A DNA stretch of 64,000 bases from Maricaulis maris (GTDB lineage Bacteria; Pseudomonadota; Alphaproteobacteria; Caulobacterales; Maricaulaceae). Shown piece after piece: positions 18,508 to 28,064 of the stretch. Numbering within the stretch: position 1 is the stretch's first letter; each line of letters begins with the position of its first letter. The position numbers were made by a program, and so were the translations under genes. The stretch covers positions 394,381-458,380 of the forward strand of contig NZ_RBIM01000004.1 in the NCBI RefSeq assembly GCF_003634045.1, given 5' to 3'. The notes beneath the pieces were generated by a model. The model saw only the letters and a list, made by a program, of their open reading frames with translations, had not been told where the DNA came from and ran no database searches.

Positions 18508-21318
18508 ATGAAGATGCCCGTTCTGCCTGCTTCGCTGGATGGTCTGCAATTGCGGGCGCAACTGGCGGCTGCCCTGGCCCAGCAAGGCTGGGACTCGCCG
18601 GCTGCGCGAGCATCGGCCCTGAGCCATGTTCGCGCCTCGATTGACCGGTTCCGCGGCCAGGCCTTTGCCAGCCTGTCCGGTGCCGGCGGTGGGGCGGTCG
18701 CGGCACATCTTCTGTCCGACGGGATGAGCGCGTGCCTGCATGCCTTGTTTGACTCGATGGCCGCCGCAGACCCGGACGGGTCGGCCGGCGTGGCGCTGTG
18801 TGCCCAGGGCGGGTTTGGCGCCGGCGAACTGGCACCCTCGTCGGATATTGATCTGATGCTGATCAAGCCGGATGCGCCGAGTGAGCTGACCGACGCCTTC
18901 CTGCAGCAATTTCTCTATGCGCTCTGGGACCTCAAGATTGATGTCGGCGGCGGTGCCTGTCGCACAATGGACGAGACCATCGCGCTGACCAGCGAGGATG
19001 CGTCCGAGCGCACGGCCCTGTTGTCGCTGCGTCATCTTGCCGGCGAAGAAGCGGCGACCGCGACCCTGGCCCAGCGTTTTCGCGACGAAGTCGTGGCCGG
19101 TGACCTGCCGGCTTTCGTCGAGGCCAAGCTGCGCGAGCGAGACGCCCGGATCGAGAAGGCCGGGCGGTCGCGCTACACGGTCGAACCCAATCTGAAATCC
19201 GGCAAGGGTGGGCTGCGCGATTTGCAACTGATGCGCTGGCTGGCGCAGTTCCTCTATGGCGCCGACGCTTTCGAGCGCTGGGTCGGCAGCCGCCTGCTCT
19301 CGGTCGAGGATGTGTCGAAATACATTCTCGCCGATGATTTTTTGTGGACGGTGCGGTTTCACCTGCACCAGCTGGCCGGCGGCAAGGATGAACGCCTGAC
19401 CTTTGATGTCCAGCCCGAGATTGCCGCCCGCATGGGCTTTGAGGATGGCGATACCGAGAGCGGCGTCGAACGCTTCATGCGCCGCTATTTCCGCACCGCC
19501 ATGGATGTCGGCGCCCTGACCCGTCTCGTCTGCGCCAAGCTGGAGGCCGATGCCTGGAAGTCCAAGCCGAAAGGGTTGGCGCGCTTTTTGCCGCCCGGCA
19601 TGGACGCCGCCGAGGACGCCGATGTCGGTGAATTCATCGTCCGCGAAGGGCGGCTCGACTTTGCCCACGCCACCCAGATCCGCGAAGACCCGATCCGCTT
19701 GATGCGCTTTTTCCATGTGGCGGCGTCGCGGCGCCTCGACCTTCATCCCGAGGCCGTGGCCCGGATCGGCCGGACGCTGCATCTGATCGATGATGATTTC
19801 CGCCGAGCCCCGCGCGCGGCGCGGGCCTTTTTTGCGGTTTTGCTGGACAGTGCGGCGCCGATGGCGGTGTTGCGGATGATGACCGAGGCCGGGGTGTTGG
19901 GGCGTTATCTGCCCGAGTTCGGGGACATTGTCGCGCGCACCCAGTTCAACATGTATCACCGCTATACCGTCGATGAGCACACGCTGCAGGCGCTTGGCCT
20001 CCTGCGCGAGATCGAGGACGGGCTGCATCCGCTTGATCACCCGCTGGCGACCAAGCTGGCGCCGCTGATCCAGAATCGCCGGGCCCTGCATCTGGCTGTC
20101 CTGTTGCATGATACCGGCAAGGGGGCCGGGGACCAGTGTATCGAAGGCGCCGCGCGGGCGCTGACGGCCTGTGAACGCATGGGTGTGGGTGAGGCCGAGA
20201 CCGAACTGGTGTCCTGGCTGATCGCCTCGCATCTCCTGATGAGCGATACGGCGCAGCGGCGCGACCTGTCAGATCCGCGCACAGTGGCGGACTTTGCGGC
20301 CGCCATTGGCACGGTTGAGCGGCTGCGTCTGCTCACCGTCCTGACAGTTGTTGACATTCGGGCCGTCGGCCCCGGTGTCTGGAATGGCTGGAAAGGCCAG
20401 CTCATTCGCGAACTCTACACGGCGACCGAGCAGGTCTTGTCGAGTGATGGCGACAATCTCCAACTGGCGCGCGAAACCCTTGCCGACAAGGCGGAATTGG
20501 CCCGCAGCCGGATCCGGCCCCGCCTCGAACGGGTCAATCCGGACTTTGCCGCCTGGTGGACCGCCGAGCTGAATGACGCCTATTGGACGGCCTTTTCGGA
20601 AGAAGACCGCTTCCGCCACGCCGCGTTCGTGCGCCATGCCCGCAATGGCGCCCGCCAGACTTCGGCGGCGGTGCGTGTTGACCGGCGTCGGGCGGCCACC
20701 GAGGTCATGATCTGGTCGCCGGACCGGGAGCGAGTGTTTGCCGATATCGTCGCCGCCTTCGCCGAGGTTGGCGCTGATGTGGTCGGGGCCACCATCAACA
20801 CCACGGCGTCGCATCAGGTGTTTGACATCTTCTACATCCAGGATGCCGCCGGCCAGCCCTATGGCCGGCATGATGCCGTACAGCGCCAGGCCCTGGTTGA
20901 GTATCTGCGCGAAGTGGCAACCGGTGAGGTCACGGTCAGGCGGCGTCCGGCGGCGCCGCTCAAGCGCCGGGACGCGGCTTTCCGGGTGACACCGAATGTG
21001 ACGATTTCCAACGAGATCGCCGAGCAGGCGACCGTGATCGAAGCGTCGGGGCGCGACCGGCCGGGCCTGCTGGCCGACCTTGCCGACATCCTCGCCGACG
21101 AACACCTCGCCCTTACTTCAGCCCAGATCGATGGTTATGGCGAGCGGGCGACGGACGTGTTCTATGTCACCCATCGCGGCGAAAAACTGGTCGATGCGGC
21201 GATTGTCGAGCGTGTGCAAAGCGGGTTGCTGGCGGTCTTTTCCGAAAGCGAAACCGCCTTCGACAAGAAAGCGGCCCAACGCGGTATCGCCCGGGCCCGG
21301 GCGAGCGTGTTGCGGTAA
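18508..21318 (+). CDS. glnD: PII uridylyltransferase/uridylyl-removing enzyme
   Basis: GlnD senses glutamine and attaches or removes UMP on PII proteins, setting nitrogen status. The 936 residues show a nucleotidyltransferase domain with GGFGAGELAPSSDIDLML (about 110-127), a linker, an HD domain (about 480-600; LHLAVLLHDTGKG) for deuridylylation, and two C-terminal ACT domains (about 735-815 and 845-920; IEASGRDRPGLLADLADIL). All are intact. It follows mutS by 35 bases and precedes murJ by 11. Confidence 0.96.
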   Translation: MKMPVLPASLDGLQLRAQLAAALAQQGWDSPAARASALSHVRASIDRFRGQAFASLSGAGGGAVAAHLLSDGMSACLHALFDSMAAADPDGSAGVALCAQGGFGAGELAPSSDIDLMLIKPDAPSELTDAFLQQFLYALWDLKIDVGGGACRTMDETIALTSEDASERTALLSLRHLAGEEAATATLAQRFRDEVVAGDLPAFVEAKLRERDARIEKAGRSRYTVEPNLKSGKGGLRDLQLMRWLAQFLYGADAFERWVGSRLLSVEDVSKYILADDFLWTVRFHLHQLAGGKDERLTFDVQPEIAARMGFEDGDTESGVERFMRRYFRTAMDVGALTRLVCAKLEADAWKSKPKGLARFLPPGMDAAEDADVGEFIVREGRLDFAHATQIREDPIRLMRFFHVAASRRLDLHPEAVARIGRTLHLIDDDFRRAPRAARAFFAVLLDSAAPMAVLRMMTEAGVLGRYLPEFGDIVARTQFNMYHRYTVDEHTLQALGLLREIEDGLHPLDHPLATKLAPLIQNRRALHLAVLLHDTGKGAGDQCIEGAARALTACERMGVGEAETELVSWLIASHLLMSDTAQRRDLSDPRTVADFAAAIGTVERLRLLTVLTVVDIRAVGPGVWNGWKGQLIRELYTATEQVLSSDGDNLQLARETLADKAELARSRIRPRLERVNPDFAAWWTAELNDAYWTAFSEEDRFRHAAFVRHARNGARQTSAAVRVDRRRAATEVMIWSPDRERVFADIVAAFAEVGADVVGATINTTASHQVFDIFYIQDAAGQPYGRHDAVQRQALVEYLREVATGEVTVRRRPAAPLKRRDAAFRVTPNVTISNEIAEQATVIEASGRDRPGLLADLADILADEHLALTSAQIDGYGERATDVFYVTHRGEKLVDAAIVERVQSGLLAVFSESETAFDKKAAQRGIARARASVLR

Positions 21319-21329
21319 AAGGGGTTCAG

Positions 21330-22874
21330 ATGCATCTGCTTCGATCCACGGCCGTTGTCGGCGTTCTGACCATGGCGAGCCGGGTCCTTGGCCTGGTGCG
21401 GGAGATGCTGCTGGCGGCGGCTCTGGGGGCGGGCGCTGTTACTGACATATTCCTGACAGCTTTTCAGTTCCCCAATCTTTTCAGACGTATATTTGCGGAA
21501 GGTGCGTTCAACTCCGCCTTCATCCCGCTCTATGCCGGCAAGTTGGAGACCGGCGAGGCCGGAGAAGCCATCCAGTTTGCCCGCCAGGTCATGTCTGTCC
21601 TGCTGACGGCTATGCTGGTCCTTGTCGTCGCGGCGCAATTGTTGATGCCCTGGTTGATGTATGCGCTGGGGCCCGGCTTCGTCGGACAGCCGGACCAGTA
21701 TCAGCTGGCGGTGCTGCTGACCCAGATCACCATGCCCTATCTGTTGATGATGTCGTTGAGCGCGATGCTCAGCGGCGTGCTTAACTCGCACGGCCGGTTC
21801 GCGGTCGCGGCGGCGGCACCGGTGCTGCTGAACCTGACCCTGATCGGCATTCTCTATTTTTCGCCGGCCGGGGGCGAAGGTCTGGCGTTGCATCTGGCGA
21901 TCGGGATCAGCCTGTCCGGCATCGCGCAATTGACCTGGTTGTTCGCCGCGTGCCGCGCCACCGGCTTGCGCCTGAGCCTGTGTTTGCCGCGCCTGTCTCC
22001 CGGAATTCGGCGCCTGATCGTGCTGGGCGTGCCGGGCGCCCTTGCTGCCGGGGTGACCCAGATCAACATCCTGGTGACCTCATCCATCGCCACCATCGAA
22101 GAGGGGGCACGATCCTGGCTCTATTATGCCGACCGGCTTTATCAATTGCCGCTTGGCGTGGTCGGGATTGCCATGGGCGTGGTGTTGTTGCCGACGCTCA
22201 GCGGGCGGGTCCGTGCCGGCGCCGTCGAGGCGGCGTCGAATGCGATGAACCGGGCACTGGAGATTTCCATGGCCCTGACCTTGCCCGCGGCGACGGCGCT
22301 GGCCGTCATCCCGGTCTTCGTGGCCACCGGCATCTACCAGCGCAGTGAATTCACGCCCGCCGATGCGATCATGGTGAGCCAGGCCTTGGTGCCGTTTGCC
22401 ATCGGCCTGCCGGCCTTCGTACTGATCAAGGTGCTGTCGCCCGGCTTCTTCGCCCGTGAGGACACGCTGACGCCGATGAAGTTCGCGACAGTCGGCGTGG
22501 TTGTGAACCTGGCCGTCGGCCTGGCACTGTTTTTCGGGCCGCTGGGCTTTGCCGGGCTCGCCATGGCGACGGCGCTGGCAGGATGGGTCAACACCATCCT
22601 GCTAGCGGTCACCCTGAAACGGCGCGGCCTGCTTGAGCCGGATGCGCGTCTTCTGGGCAAGCTGCCGCGCATTCTCGGTGCCTGCGCGGTCATGGCGGTT
22701 TTCCTGCTGGTCGCCGAACACTATGCCGAGCTCTTGCGGGCGATCCTGTTCGATTCAACGCTGCTGACCCTTCTCGTTGTGTGCGGGGCAGGGCTGGGTG
22801 TGTACGGGTTGGCGGCGCTCACGACCGGTGCGCTGCGTCCGGCCGAGGTGCGCGCGGCGCTCAAGCGCTCTTGA
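21330..22874 (+). CDS. murJ: Lipid II flippase MurJ
   Basis: The 514-aa polytopic membrane protein of the MOP superfamily (about 14 helices) flips lipid II to the periplasm for peptidoglycan synthesis. Diagnostic segments include the start MHLLRSTAVVGVLTMASRVL, FQFPNLFRRIFAEGAFNSAF (about 42-61, with functional arginines) and GVPGALAAGVTQINILV. It lies 11 bases after glnD, in the usual glnD-murJ pair. Confidence 0.95.
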   Translation: MHLLRSTAVVGVLTMASRVLGLVREMLLAAALGAGAVTDIFLTAFQFPNLFRRIFAEGAFNSAFIPLYAGKLETGEAGEAIQFARQVMSVLLTAMLVLVVAAQLLMPWLMYALGPGFVGQPDQYQLAVLLTQITMPYLLMMSLSAMLSGVLNSHGRFAVAAAAPVLLNLTLIGILYFSPAGGEGLALHLAIGISLSGIAQLTWLFAACRATGLRLSLCLPRLSPGIRRLIVLGVPGALAAGVTQINILVTSSIATIEEGARSWLYYADRLYQLPLGVVGIAMGVVLLPTLSGRVRAGAVEAASNAMNRALEISMALTLPAATALAVIPVFVATGIYQRSEFTPADAIMVSQALVPFAIGLPAFVLIKVLSPGFFAREDTLTPMKFATVGVVVNLAVGLALFFGPLGFAGLAMATALAGWVNTILLAVTLKRRGLLEPDARLLGKLPRILGACAVMAVFLLVAEHYAELLRAILFDSTLLTLLVVCGAGLGVYGLAALTTGALRPAEVRAALKRS

Positions 22875-22935
22875 GGCAATCGCCTGCGCTCGCTAAGAGG
22901 CATGTCCCTGTCCGTCTTACCCGCAAGGCCCTCCC

Positions 22936-23973
22936 ATGAGTGACACGCCCACCGATTACAAAGGTCCGCAACGCGTCCTGTCCGGCATGCAGCCGACCGG
23001 TCGCCTTCATCTCGGCAATTATCTCGGTGCGCTGAAGAATTGGGTCGCGTTGCAGGAAGACCCGACGCGGGAGTGTTTTTACTTCATTGTCGACATGCAT
23101 GCGATCACCATGCCGCATGATCCGGCGACCCTGCCGGATACGGTTCGCTCCGCTGCTGCCGCCTATATCGCCGCAGGGGTTGATCCTGAGAAGAGCACGA
23201 TCTTCGCCCAGTCGGCGGTCCCGGCGCATGCCGAGCTGGCCTGGATTTTCAATTGCGTCGCCCGGCTCGGCTGGCTCGAGCGGATGACGCAGTTCAAGGA
23301 CAAGGCCGGCAAGGATAAGGAACGGGCCTCGGTCGGGCTGTTCACCTATCCGGTGCTGCAGGCCGCCGACATCCTCGTCTACAAGGCGACCGAAGTGCCG
23401 GTCGGCGAGGATCAGAAGCAGCATCTTGAACTGTGCCGGGATATCGCCGCCCGCTTCAATCGTGACTACGGCAAGGGCGAAGCGATCTTCCCGATCACCG
23501 AGCCCGTCATTCAAGGCCCGGGCGCCCGCATCATGAGCCTGCGAGACGGGACGTCGAAAATGTCGAAATCGGATGTCTCCGACAATTCCCGCATCAATCT
23601 GGAAGACGATGCCGACATGATTGCGCGCAAAATCAAGAAGGCCAAGACCGATCCGGAACCGCTTCCGGCCACGGTCGAGGAGCTTGAGGGGCGGGCGGAA
23701 GCGTCCAACCTGGTCGGCATTTACGCAGCGCTCACCAACCAGACCAAGGCTGAGGTGCTCGGTGAGTTCGGCGGCCAGGGGTTCGGCGCTTTCAAGCCGG
23801 CGCTGGCGGACGTCGCGGTCGAGTATCTTGCCCCGATCTCTGACGAGTACCGTCGCCTGATCTCCGACAAGGCCGAGATCGACCGCATCCTGGCAAAGGG
23901 GGCCGAGCGGGCCCGCGCGGTCGCCCAGCCGGTCGTCGCCGAGACCAAGAAGATCGTCGGTTTCTGGGGGTAG
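22936..23973 (+). CDS. trpS: Tryptophanyl-tRNA synthetase
   Basis: This 345-aa class I synthetase charges tRNA-Trp. It begins [22 protein letters not shown], the TrpRS nucleotide-binding region with the HIGH-like HLGN, and has the KMSKS loop TSKMSKSD (about residues 211-218). The C-terminal anticodon-binding domain is complete. It is downstream of murJ by 61 bases. Confidence 0.96.
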   Translation: MSDTPTDYKGPQRVLSGMQPTGRLHLGNYLGALKNWVALQEDPTRECFYFIVDMHAITMPHDPATLPDTVRSAAAAYIAAGVDPEKSTIFAQSAVPAHAELAWIFNCVARLGWLERMTQFKDKAGKDKERASVGLFTYPVLQAADILVYKATEVPVGEDQKQHLELCRDIAARFNRDYGKGEAIFPITEPVIQGPGARIMSLRDGTSKMSKSDVSDNSRINLEDDADMIARKIKKAKTDPEPLPATVEELEGRAEASNLVGIYAALTNQTKAEVLGEFGGQGFGAFKPALADVAVEYLAPISDEYRRLISDKAEIDRILAKGAERARAVAQPVVAETKKIVGFWG

Positions 23974-24022
23974 GCTTTTTGCCGCACTCGTATTGTCGCA
24001 CCTGTTGATCTAGACGGTTCGC

Positions 24023-24427
24023 ATGATATTTGACCGCCTGCGTTCAGCGCTGCTTGCCCTGGTCATTGCCTGGAGCGCCATCTTCCCCTTTGCGGCGGAA
24101 GCGATGGAGCGTGTCTCCGGCGATAATGGCTGGCTGTTGTGCGCCGGTCAGGTCCGGTCGTCGATTTCTGACGCGGATGCCGCCAATCTGGCCATCCTGT
24201 CTCAGCTTGCCGGGGCCGGTGCGCCGCGCGACGCAACACTGCCAATGTCGTGTGACGACTGCTTGTCGTGCCCGCCGCTGGCCCTGTCGGTGCCGACGCT
24301 GTCGCATGCGCCAGTTCCCGCTGCCCGGGCTCAGCCGTCCACCGTGGCCGTTCAAACGGTGCCCTTCGCCGCCGTCCGGACCTTGCGGCCCGAACCACGG
24401 GCTCCGCCTCGCATCGATCTCATCTGA
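24023..24427 (+). CDS. Secreted Cys-containing protein of a copper cluster (DUF2946-like?)
   Basis: The 134-aa protein starts with a signal peptide (MIFDRLRSALLALVIAWSAI, cleavage near AEA). It has a cysteine cluster in the middle (SCDDCLSCPP, about 77-86) and a Pro-rich tail. Size, export signal and the mid-protein cysteines recall DUF2946 proteins, often found in copper-related operons; this is a tentative match. The next two genes, in the same direction, encode a Met-rich barrel-like protein and a PCuAC copper chaperone. An overlapping frame starting at 24030 has no export signal and is not favoured. Confidence 0.6.
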   Translation: MIFDRLRSALLALVIAWSAIFPFAAEAMERVSGDNGWLLCAGQVRSSISDADAANLAILSQLAGAGAPRDATLPMSCDDCLSCPPLALSVPTLSHAPVPAARAQPSTVAVQTVPFAAVRTLRPEPRAPPRIDLI

Positions 24428-24482
24428 CACCGTTTGAGATCCACACGCCGGACCACAGGTCCGGCCGCTTTGCGAGACAACC

Positions 24483-25553
24483 ATGAAAATCAAACTTGTA
24501 GCGGGCGCGATGGCGTTCGCCCTGACCGCGCCTGCCCTGGCGCATGACCCGGATGCCATCCGCGCCGACGCCCACGCTCCGATCGGGGTGATGGGTGACC
24601 ACACCCATGCCAAGGGCGAGTGGATGCTGTCCTATCGCTTCATGCGGATGGAAATGGACGGCAATCGGCTGGGCACGGACCCGATTGGCCCGGACACGAT
24701 TGCCACCCGTATCGGCAATGTGAATGGGCCGCCCGCCATGCTGCGTGTGGTGCCGACATCGATGACGATGAACATGCACATGCTTGGCGTCATGTATGCG
24801 CCGAGCGACCGGGTGACGCTGATGGCGATGTTGCCGTGGCTGGAAAACGAGATGAGCCATGTCACCTTCGCCGGCATGATGGGCAGTGACGAACTTGGCC
24901 AATTCACGGCACGCAGCTCGGGCTTTGGCGACGTAAAACTGTCTGCCCTGGTCGATATCATCGACGCCGGTCCGACCCGCCTGCATATCCAGGCCGGCCT
25001 GTCGCTGCCGACCGGGTCAATCGACGAGGCCGCGCGCGTGCTCACGCCGATGAACACCATGCCGACCCTGACCCTGCCCTATCCCATGCAGCTCGGATCC
25101 GGCACGGTAGATCCAATCGTCGGCGCCACGCTGCGACACCAGACGGGTCACTGGAGCTGGGGCGGTCAAGCGAGCGCGGTTTTCCGTATCGACGACAATG
25201 ATGCCGGCTACCGGCTGGGTGACGAGGCCCAGCTCACCGGCTGGATGGGGTGGTCGCCGGCACCGGCCTGGGCCTTCTTCGGCCGGCTCGAGGGACGTAC
25301 GCGCGGTACGATCAATGGTTCTGACGCGCGGATTGTGGCACCGGTCCAGACCGCCAATCCGGACTTCCATGGCGGTGAGCGGGTCACCGCGGCCCTAGCG
25401 GCAAATTGGGTCGGCCAGAGCGGAGCCCTGCGCGGCCAACGCTTTGCGGCGGAGCTCGCCTCGCCGCTGCACGAGGATCTCAACGGCGTGCAGATGTCCG
25501 CAGACTGGACCCTGACGCTTGGATGGCAATACGCTTGGGGCGGCGCGCATTAG
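24483..25553 (+). CDS. Met-rich outer-membrane barrel-like protein, probable copper-related
   Basis: The 356-aa protein has a signal peptide (MKIKLVAGAMAFALTAPALA) and then HDPDAIRADAHAPIGVMGDHTH. Alternating hydrophobic and polar stretches end in an aromatic residue-rich strand, LGWQYAWGG, as in outer-membrane barrels of the MetA-pathway/transporter type (PF13557-like). Methionine clusters (MRMEMDG, MTMNMHMLGVM, FAGMMG) suit Cu(I) contact. Position between a Cys-containing secreted protein and a PCuAC chaperone supports a metal role. Substrate and transport activity are not shown by the sequence. Confidence 0.65.
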   Translation: MKIKLVAGAMAFALTAPALAHDPDAIRADAHAPIGVMGDHTHAKGEWMLSYRFMRMEMDGNRLGTDPIGPDTIATRIGNVNGPPAMLRVVPTSMTMNMHMLGVMYAPSDRVTLMAMLPWLENEMSHVTFAGMMGSDELGQFTARSSGFGDVKLSALVDIIDAGPTRLHIQAGLSLPTGSIDEAARVLTPMNTMPTLTLPYPMQLGSGTVDPIVGATLRHQTGHWSWGGQASAVFRIDDNDAGYRLGDEAQLTGWMGWSPAPAWAFFGRLEGRTRGTINGSDARIVAPVQTANPDFHGGERVTAALAANWVGQSGALRGQRFAAELASPLHEDLNGVQMSADWTLTLGWQYAWGGAH

Positions 25554-25581
25554 CGCCCCCCTCTTTTTCGAGGACATGATG

Positions 25582-26133
25582 ATGAAACACCTTATTCCGG
25601 TCTCGCTGTTGGCCGCCGCGCTCCCCGCTTGTGGCGCGTCAGACAATGCCAGCGAAGACACCCACCATGATGCGGGCGATCACCATGCTGGCGACATGCA
25701 CGCTGGCACTGCCGATATCACCCCCCTGCCGGACGATGGCGTCGTGCCGGTAGTCGAGGTGCGCTCTGCCTGGATGCGCCCGCATCCGCAGGGACGCGAC
25801 GTCACGGCAGCCTACTTCACCGCGACCCTGTCCGAGGGCCATGCCGATCGGCTGCTATCGGCGCGCATCGACGGCGCCGAGCGTGTCGAGATGCACGGGC
25901 ACACCATGGATGAGCAGGGGATGATGCGGATGCGCCCGGTACCGCCGCAGGACCTGGTCGATACCGGATCGCTGCGCTTCGCACCGGGTGGGCTTCACCT
26001 GATGGTGCACGGCTTGGCCCCGGTCGTGGAGGGTGATCAGGCTCGTGGCGTGCTGGTTTTCGAGCGCTCGGGCGAGGTTCCGGTCGTTTTTGAGGTGCGC
26101 AATGCGGCACCGGAGACCCATGCCGGCGAATGA
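25582..26133 (+). CDS. PCuAC-family copper chaperone lipoprotein
   Basis: A lipoprotein signal (LLAAALPAC, Cys 18 from the chosen start) is followed by a His-rich linker (THHDAGDHHAGDMHAG) and a PCuAC domain (about 60-175). The Cu(I)-binding residues of the H...M...HxM pattern are visible: VEMHGHTMDEQGMMRM and GGLHLMVHGL. PCuAC proteins carry periplasmic copper to cytochrome c oxidase CuA. Three ATGs are close together; the GAGGA element at 25570 best fits the third, at 25582. Last gene of the copper trio. Confidence 0.87.
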   Translation: MKHLIPVSLLAAALPACGASDNASEDTHHDAGDHHAGDMHAGTADITPLPDDGVVPVVEVRSAWMRPHPQGRDVTAAYFTATLSEGHADRLLSARIDGAERVEMHGHTMDEQGMMRMRPVPPQDLVDTGSLRFAPGGLHLMVHGLAPVVEGDQARGVLVFERSGEVPVVFEVRNAAPETHAGE

Positions 26134-26182
26134 CGGTGTGGCAGCCGCATTTGGCTGACGGACCGGCGCGGGCCCGGCAGGG

Positions 26183-26815
26183 TTAACGAGAGGTTACCGA
26201 ACCCTCGTTTCCTGCCAGCTCCGCGTCGGGACCGGTGCTGGAACTCGATTTCTCGCCCTCCAGCGGCGTTGTGTAGGTTGCCGGGTCATAGTTTTTGGCG
26301 GCCCTCGGCCAGAACAGGCGCATCAGCCAGACACCGAGCGCGATCGCCGGGATCAGCACCAGTCCGATGGCGTTTTCATCGACCAGGAAGAGCTTGACGA
26401 AGAAGCCGGCACCGATCAGCGCCAGCCCGCCACCCAGCGCCGTCATGACCGCGAGGAAGGCCATCGACGCACCTTCAACATAGCGGATCGGCCCCGCCTG
26501 GTCGTCGAGGCCGACATGCAGCGCCCGCAGGAAATCGCGAAAATCGCGGGCATTGGCCTCCCACTGGCCGATCCCGGCCCAGCGCATCGACCCGAACGCG
26601 ATCTCGCGGCCGTCGGAGGCACTGACACGGCACACGACCTGACTGTTCTGGCCGGCCATTTCGACCGCCAGTCGCACTTGCCGGACATCGGCCAGCGCCA
26701 GGCTGTGTTGCGGGCCGTCCTCCCCGTCGCGCCACGTGATCGCTTGCGAATCCACGGAGAAATTGCGCAGCGGTGTCCCGGCATTGCGGCGGTCGATCAA
26801 TGTCGCAGTGTCCAT
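26183..26815 (-). CDS. Two-span membrane protein with soluble N-terminal domain, unknown
   Basis: The 210-aa protein has a soluble beta-rich N-terminal region (about 1-120, starting MDTATLIDRRNAGTPLRNFS). Two hydrophobic helices (about 128-152 and 158-180) are followed by a polar Ser-rich tail. The first domain could be a PH-like fold, but I cannot place it in a named family. ATG 26815 has AAAGGGA upstream; a start 219 bases earlier would run into the divergent Usp gene. It is divergent from that gene across 72 bases. Confidence 0.7.
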   Translation of the reverse strand: MDTATLIDRRNAGTPLRNFSVDSQAITWRDGEDGPQHSLALADVRQVRLAVEMAGQNSQVVCRVSASDGREIAFGSMRWAGIGQWEANARDFRDFLRALHVGLDDQAGPIRYVEGASMAFLAVMTALGGGLALIGAGFFVKLFLVDENAIGLVLIPAIALGVWLMRLFWPRAAKNYDPATYTTPLEGEKSSSSTGPDAELAGNEGSVTSR

Positions 26816-26887
26816 AAATTTCCCTTTCGCTGCGGGGGTTAGCATGAATTGCTGGACGTGTCGTGCGGCAGGCGCCAAACTCGCGTC

Positions 26888-27364
26888 ATGCCGCATAGCA
26901 CGCGCAAGTTTCTCGTCGTCGCGGACGACAGCACCGAGTGCCGAACCGCACTCTATTTTGCCGCCCGCCGGGCCCAGGCGACGGGCGCGCATGTTGCCAT
27001 TCTTGCCACGCATGAACCGGGTGATTTCAGCCATTGGATCGGCGTTGCGGAAACCGCCAAGCGGGAGGCCGAATCGGCCGCCGAGACCCTGCTGGAGTCG
27101 ATGGCGGAAGACGCCGAAGCGGTGACCGGCGAGCGTCCGGAACTGTTTCTGCGTGAAGGCGATCGCCGTCAGGTCCTGTCCGAATTGCTCGAAGAAGATC
27201 CGCTGATCTCCCTGCTGGTTCTCGCGGCGTCGGCCAATGGCGAGGGTCCCGGCCCGCTGGTGACGGCCTTGGCCCGCGGCAAGGGTCTGTTTTCAGGCCG
27301 CGCCGTCCCGGTGACGGTTGTTCCGGGTGATATGGACGAAGCCGAGATCGACGCGCTCGTCTGA
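26888..27364 (+). CDS. Universal stress protein (UspA fold)
   Basis: This 158-aa single Usp domain has FLVVADDSTECRTALYFAARRA at the start and a C-terminal FSGRAVPVTVVPG strand. The ATP-binding G-x2-G-x9-G(S/T) motif of the family is degenerate here (ANGEGPGPLVTALARGKGLF), so nucleotide binding is uncertain. The start at MPHSTRK was chosen because the domain begins right after it. It lies 68 bases upstream of nfuA. Confidence 0.85.
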   Translation: MPHSTRKFLVVADDSTECRTALYFAARRAQATGAHVAILATHEPGDFSHWIGVAETAKREAESAAETLLESMAEDAEAVTGERPELFLREGDRRQVLSELLEEDPLISLLVLAASANGEGPGPLVTALARGKGLFSGRAVPVTVVPGDMDEAEIDALV

Positions 27365-27432
27365 AAACCCTAGCACGAGTGTGGTTGAATGGCGGGCGAA
27401 AGAGCGCCAAGTGAGCGTCAGGAGGCCCTGCC

Positions 27433-27996
27433 ATGTTCATCCAGACCGAAGCCACGCCGAATCCGAACACGCTGAAATTCCTGCCCGGCCGCGAAATCGC
27501 GCCGGACGGCCCGCGCGAGTTTGAAAGCGAAGAGGATGCCGCTGATGCGCCGCTCGCGGCTGACCTCTTTCTGGTCGATGGCGTGTCGGGCGTGTTTTTC
27601 GGTGAGGATTTCATCGCCATCACCAAGACCGACGCCTATGAGTGGGATCATATCAAACCCTTCCTGCTCGGCGCGATCATGGACGGGCTGCAATCGGGGC
27701 GTCCCCTGCTTGGCGACGCCGTCACCGAGAGCGGCCATGCGGCCTATGCCGGCGAGGATGAGAGCCTGGTCAAGGAAATCATCGAGCTGATCGACACCCG
27801 GGTCCGCCCGGCGGTCGCCCAGGATGGCGGCGACATCCTCTTCCATTCCTATATTTCCGACGGCGGCATTGTGCGCTTGAAGATGCGCGGGGCGTGTTCC
27901 GGTTGTCCGTCATCCACAATGACGCTGAAATCCGGCATCGAGAATTTGCTCAAGCACTACATTCCGGAAATCCAGGCCGTCGAGGCGGTGGAATAG
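27433..27996 (+). CDS. nfuA: NfuA-type Fe-S cluster carrier
   Basis: The 187-aa protein has an Nfu N-terminal domain (about 1-88, MFIQTEATPNPNTLKFLPG) and a NifU-like C-terminal domain (about 105-180). The cluster-binding CxxC is visible in MRGACSGCPSS. It carries Fe-S clusters to apo-proteins; likely clients in this window include MiaB and HemW. It starts a same-strand run nfuA-tsaB-rimI-fur, linking Fe-S assembly and iron regulation. Confidence 0.94.
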   Translation: MFIQTEATPNPNTLKFLPGREIAPDGPREFESEEDAADAPLAADLFLVDGVSGVFFGEDFIAITKTDAYEWDHIKPFLLGAIMDGLQSGRPLLGDAVTESGHAAYAGEDESLVKEIIELIDTRVRPAVAQDGGDILFHSYISDGGIVRLKMRGACSGCPSSTMTLKSGIENLLKHYIPEIQAVEAVE

Positions 27997-28064
27997 GGCG
28001 TCTGAACGGGACATGGCTGCGGGCACGGTGCCCGGGCTTCGACCTGGCGGCGAATATCGACTAA

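Noticed and set aside
26183..26197. TTAA-N7-TTAC, close to a CtrA site
   Set aside because: It lies at the 3' end of a minus-strand gene, between convergent genes, with no promoter to control.
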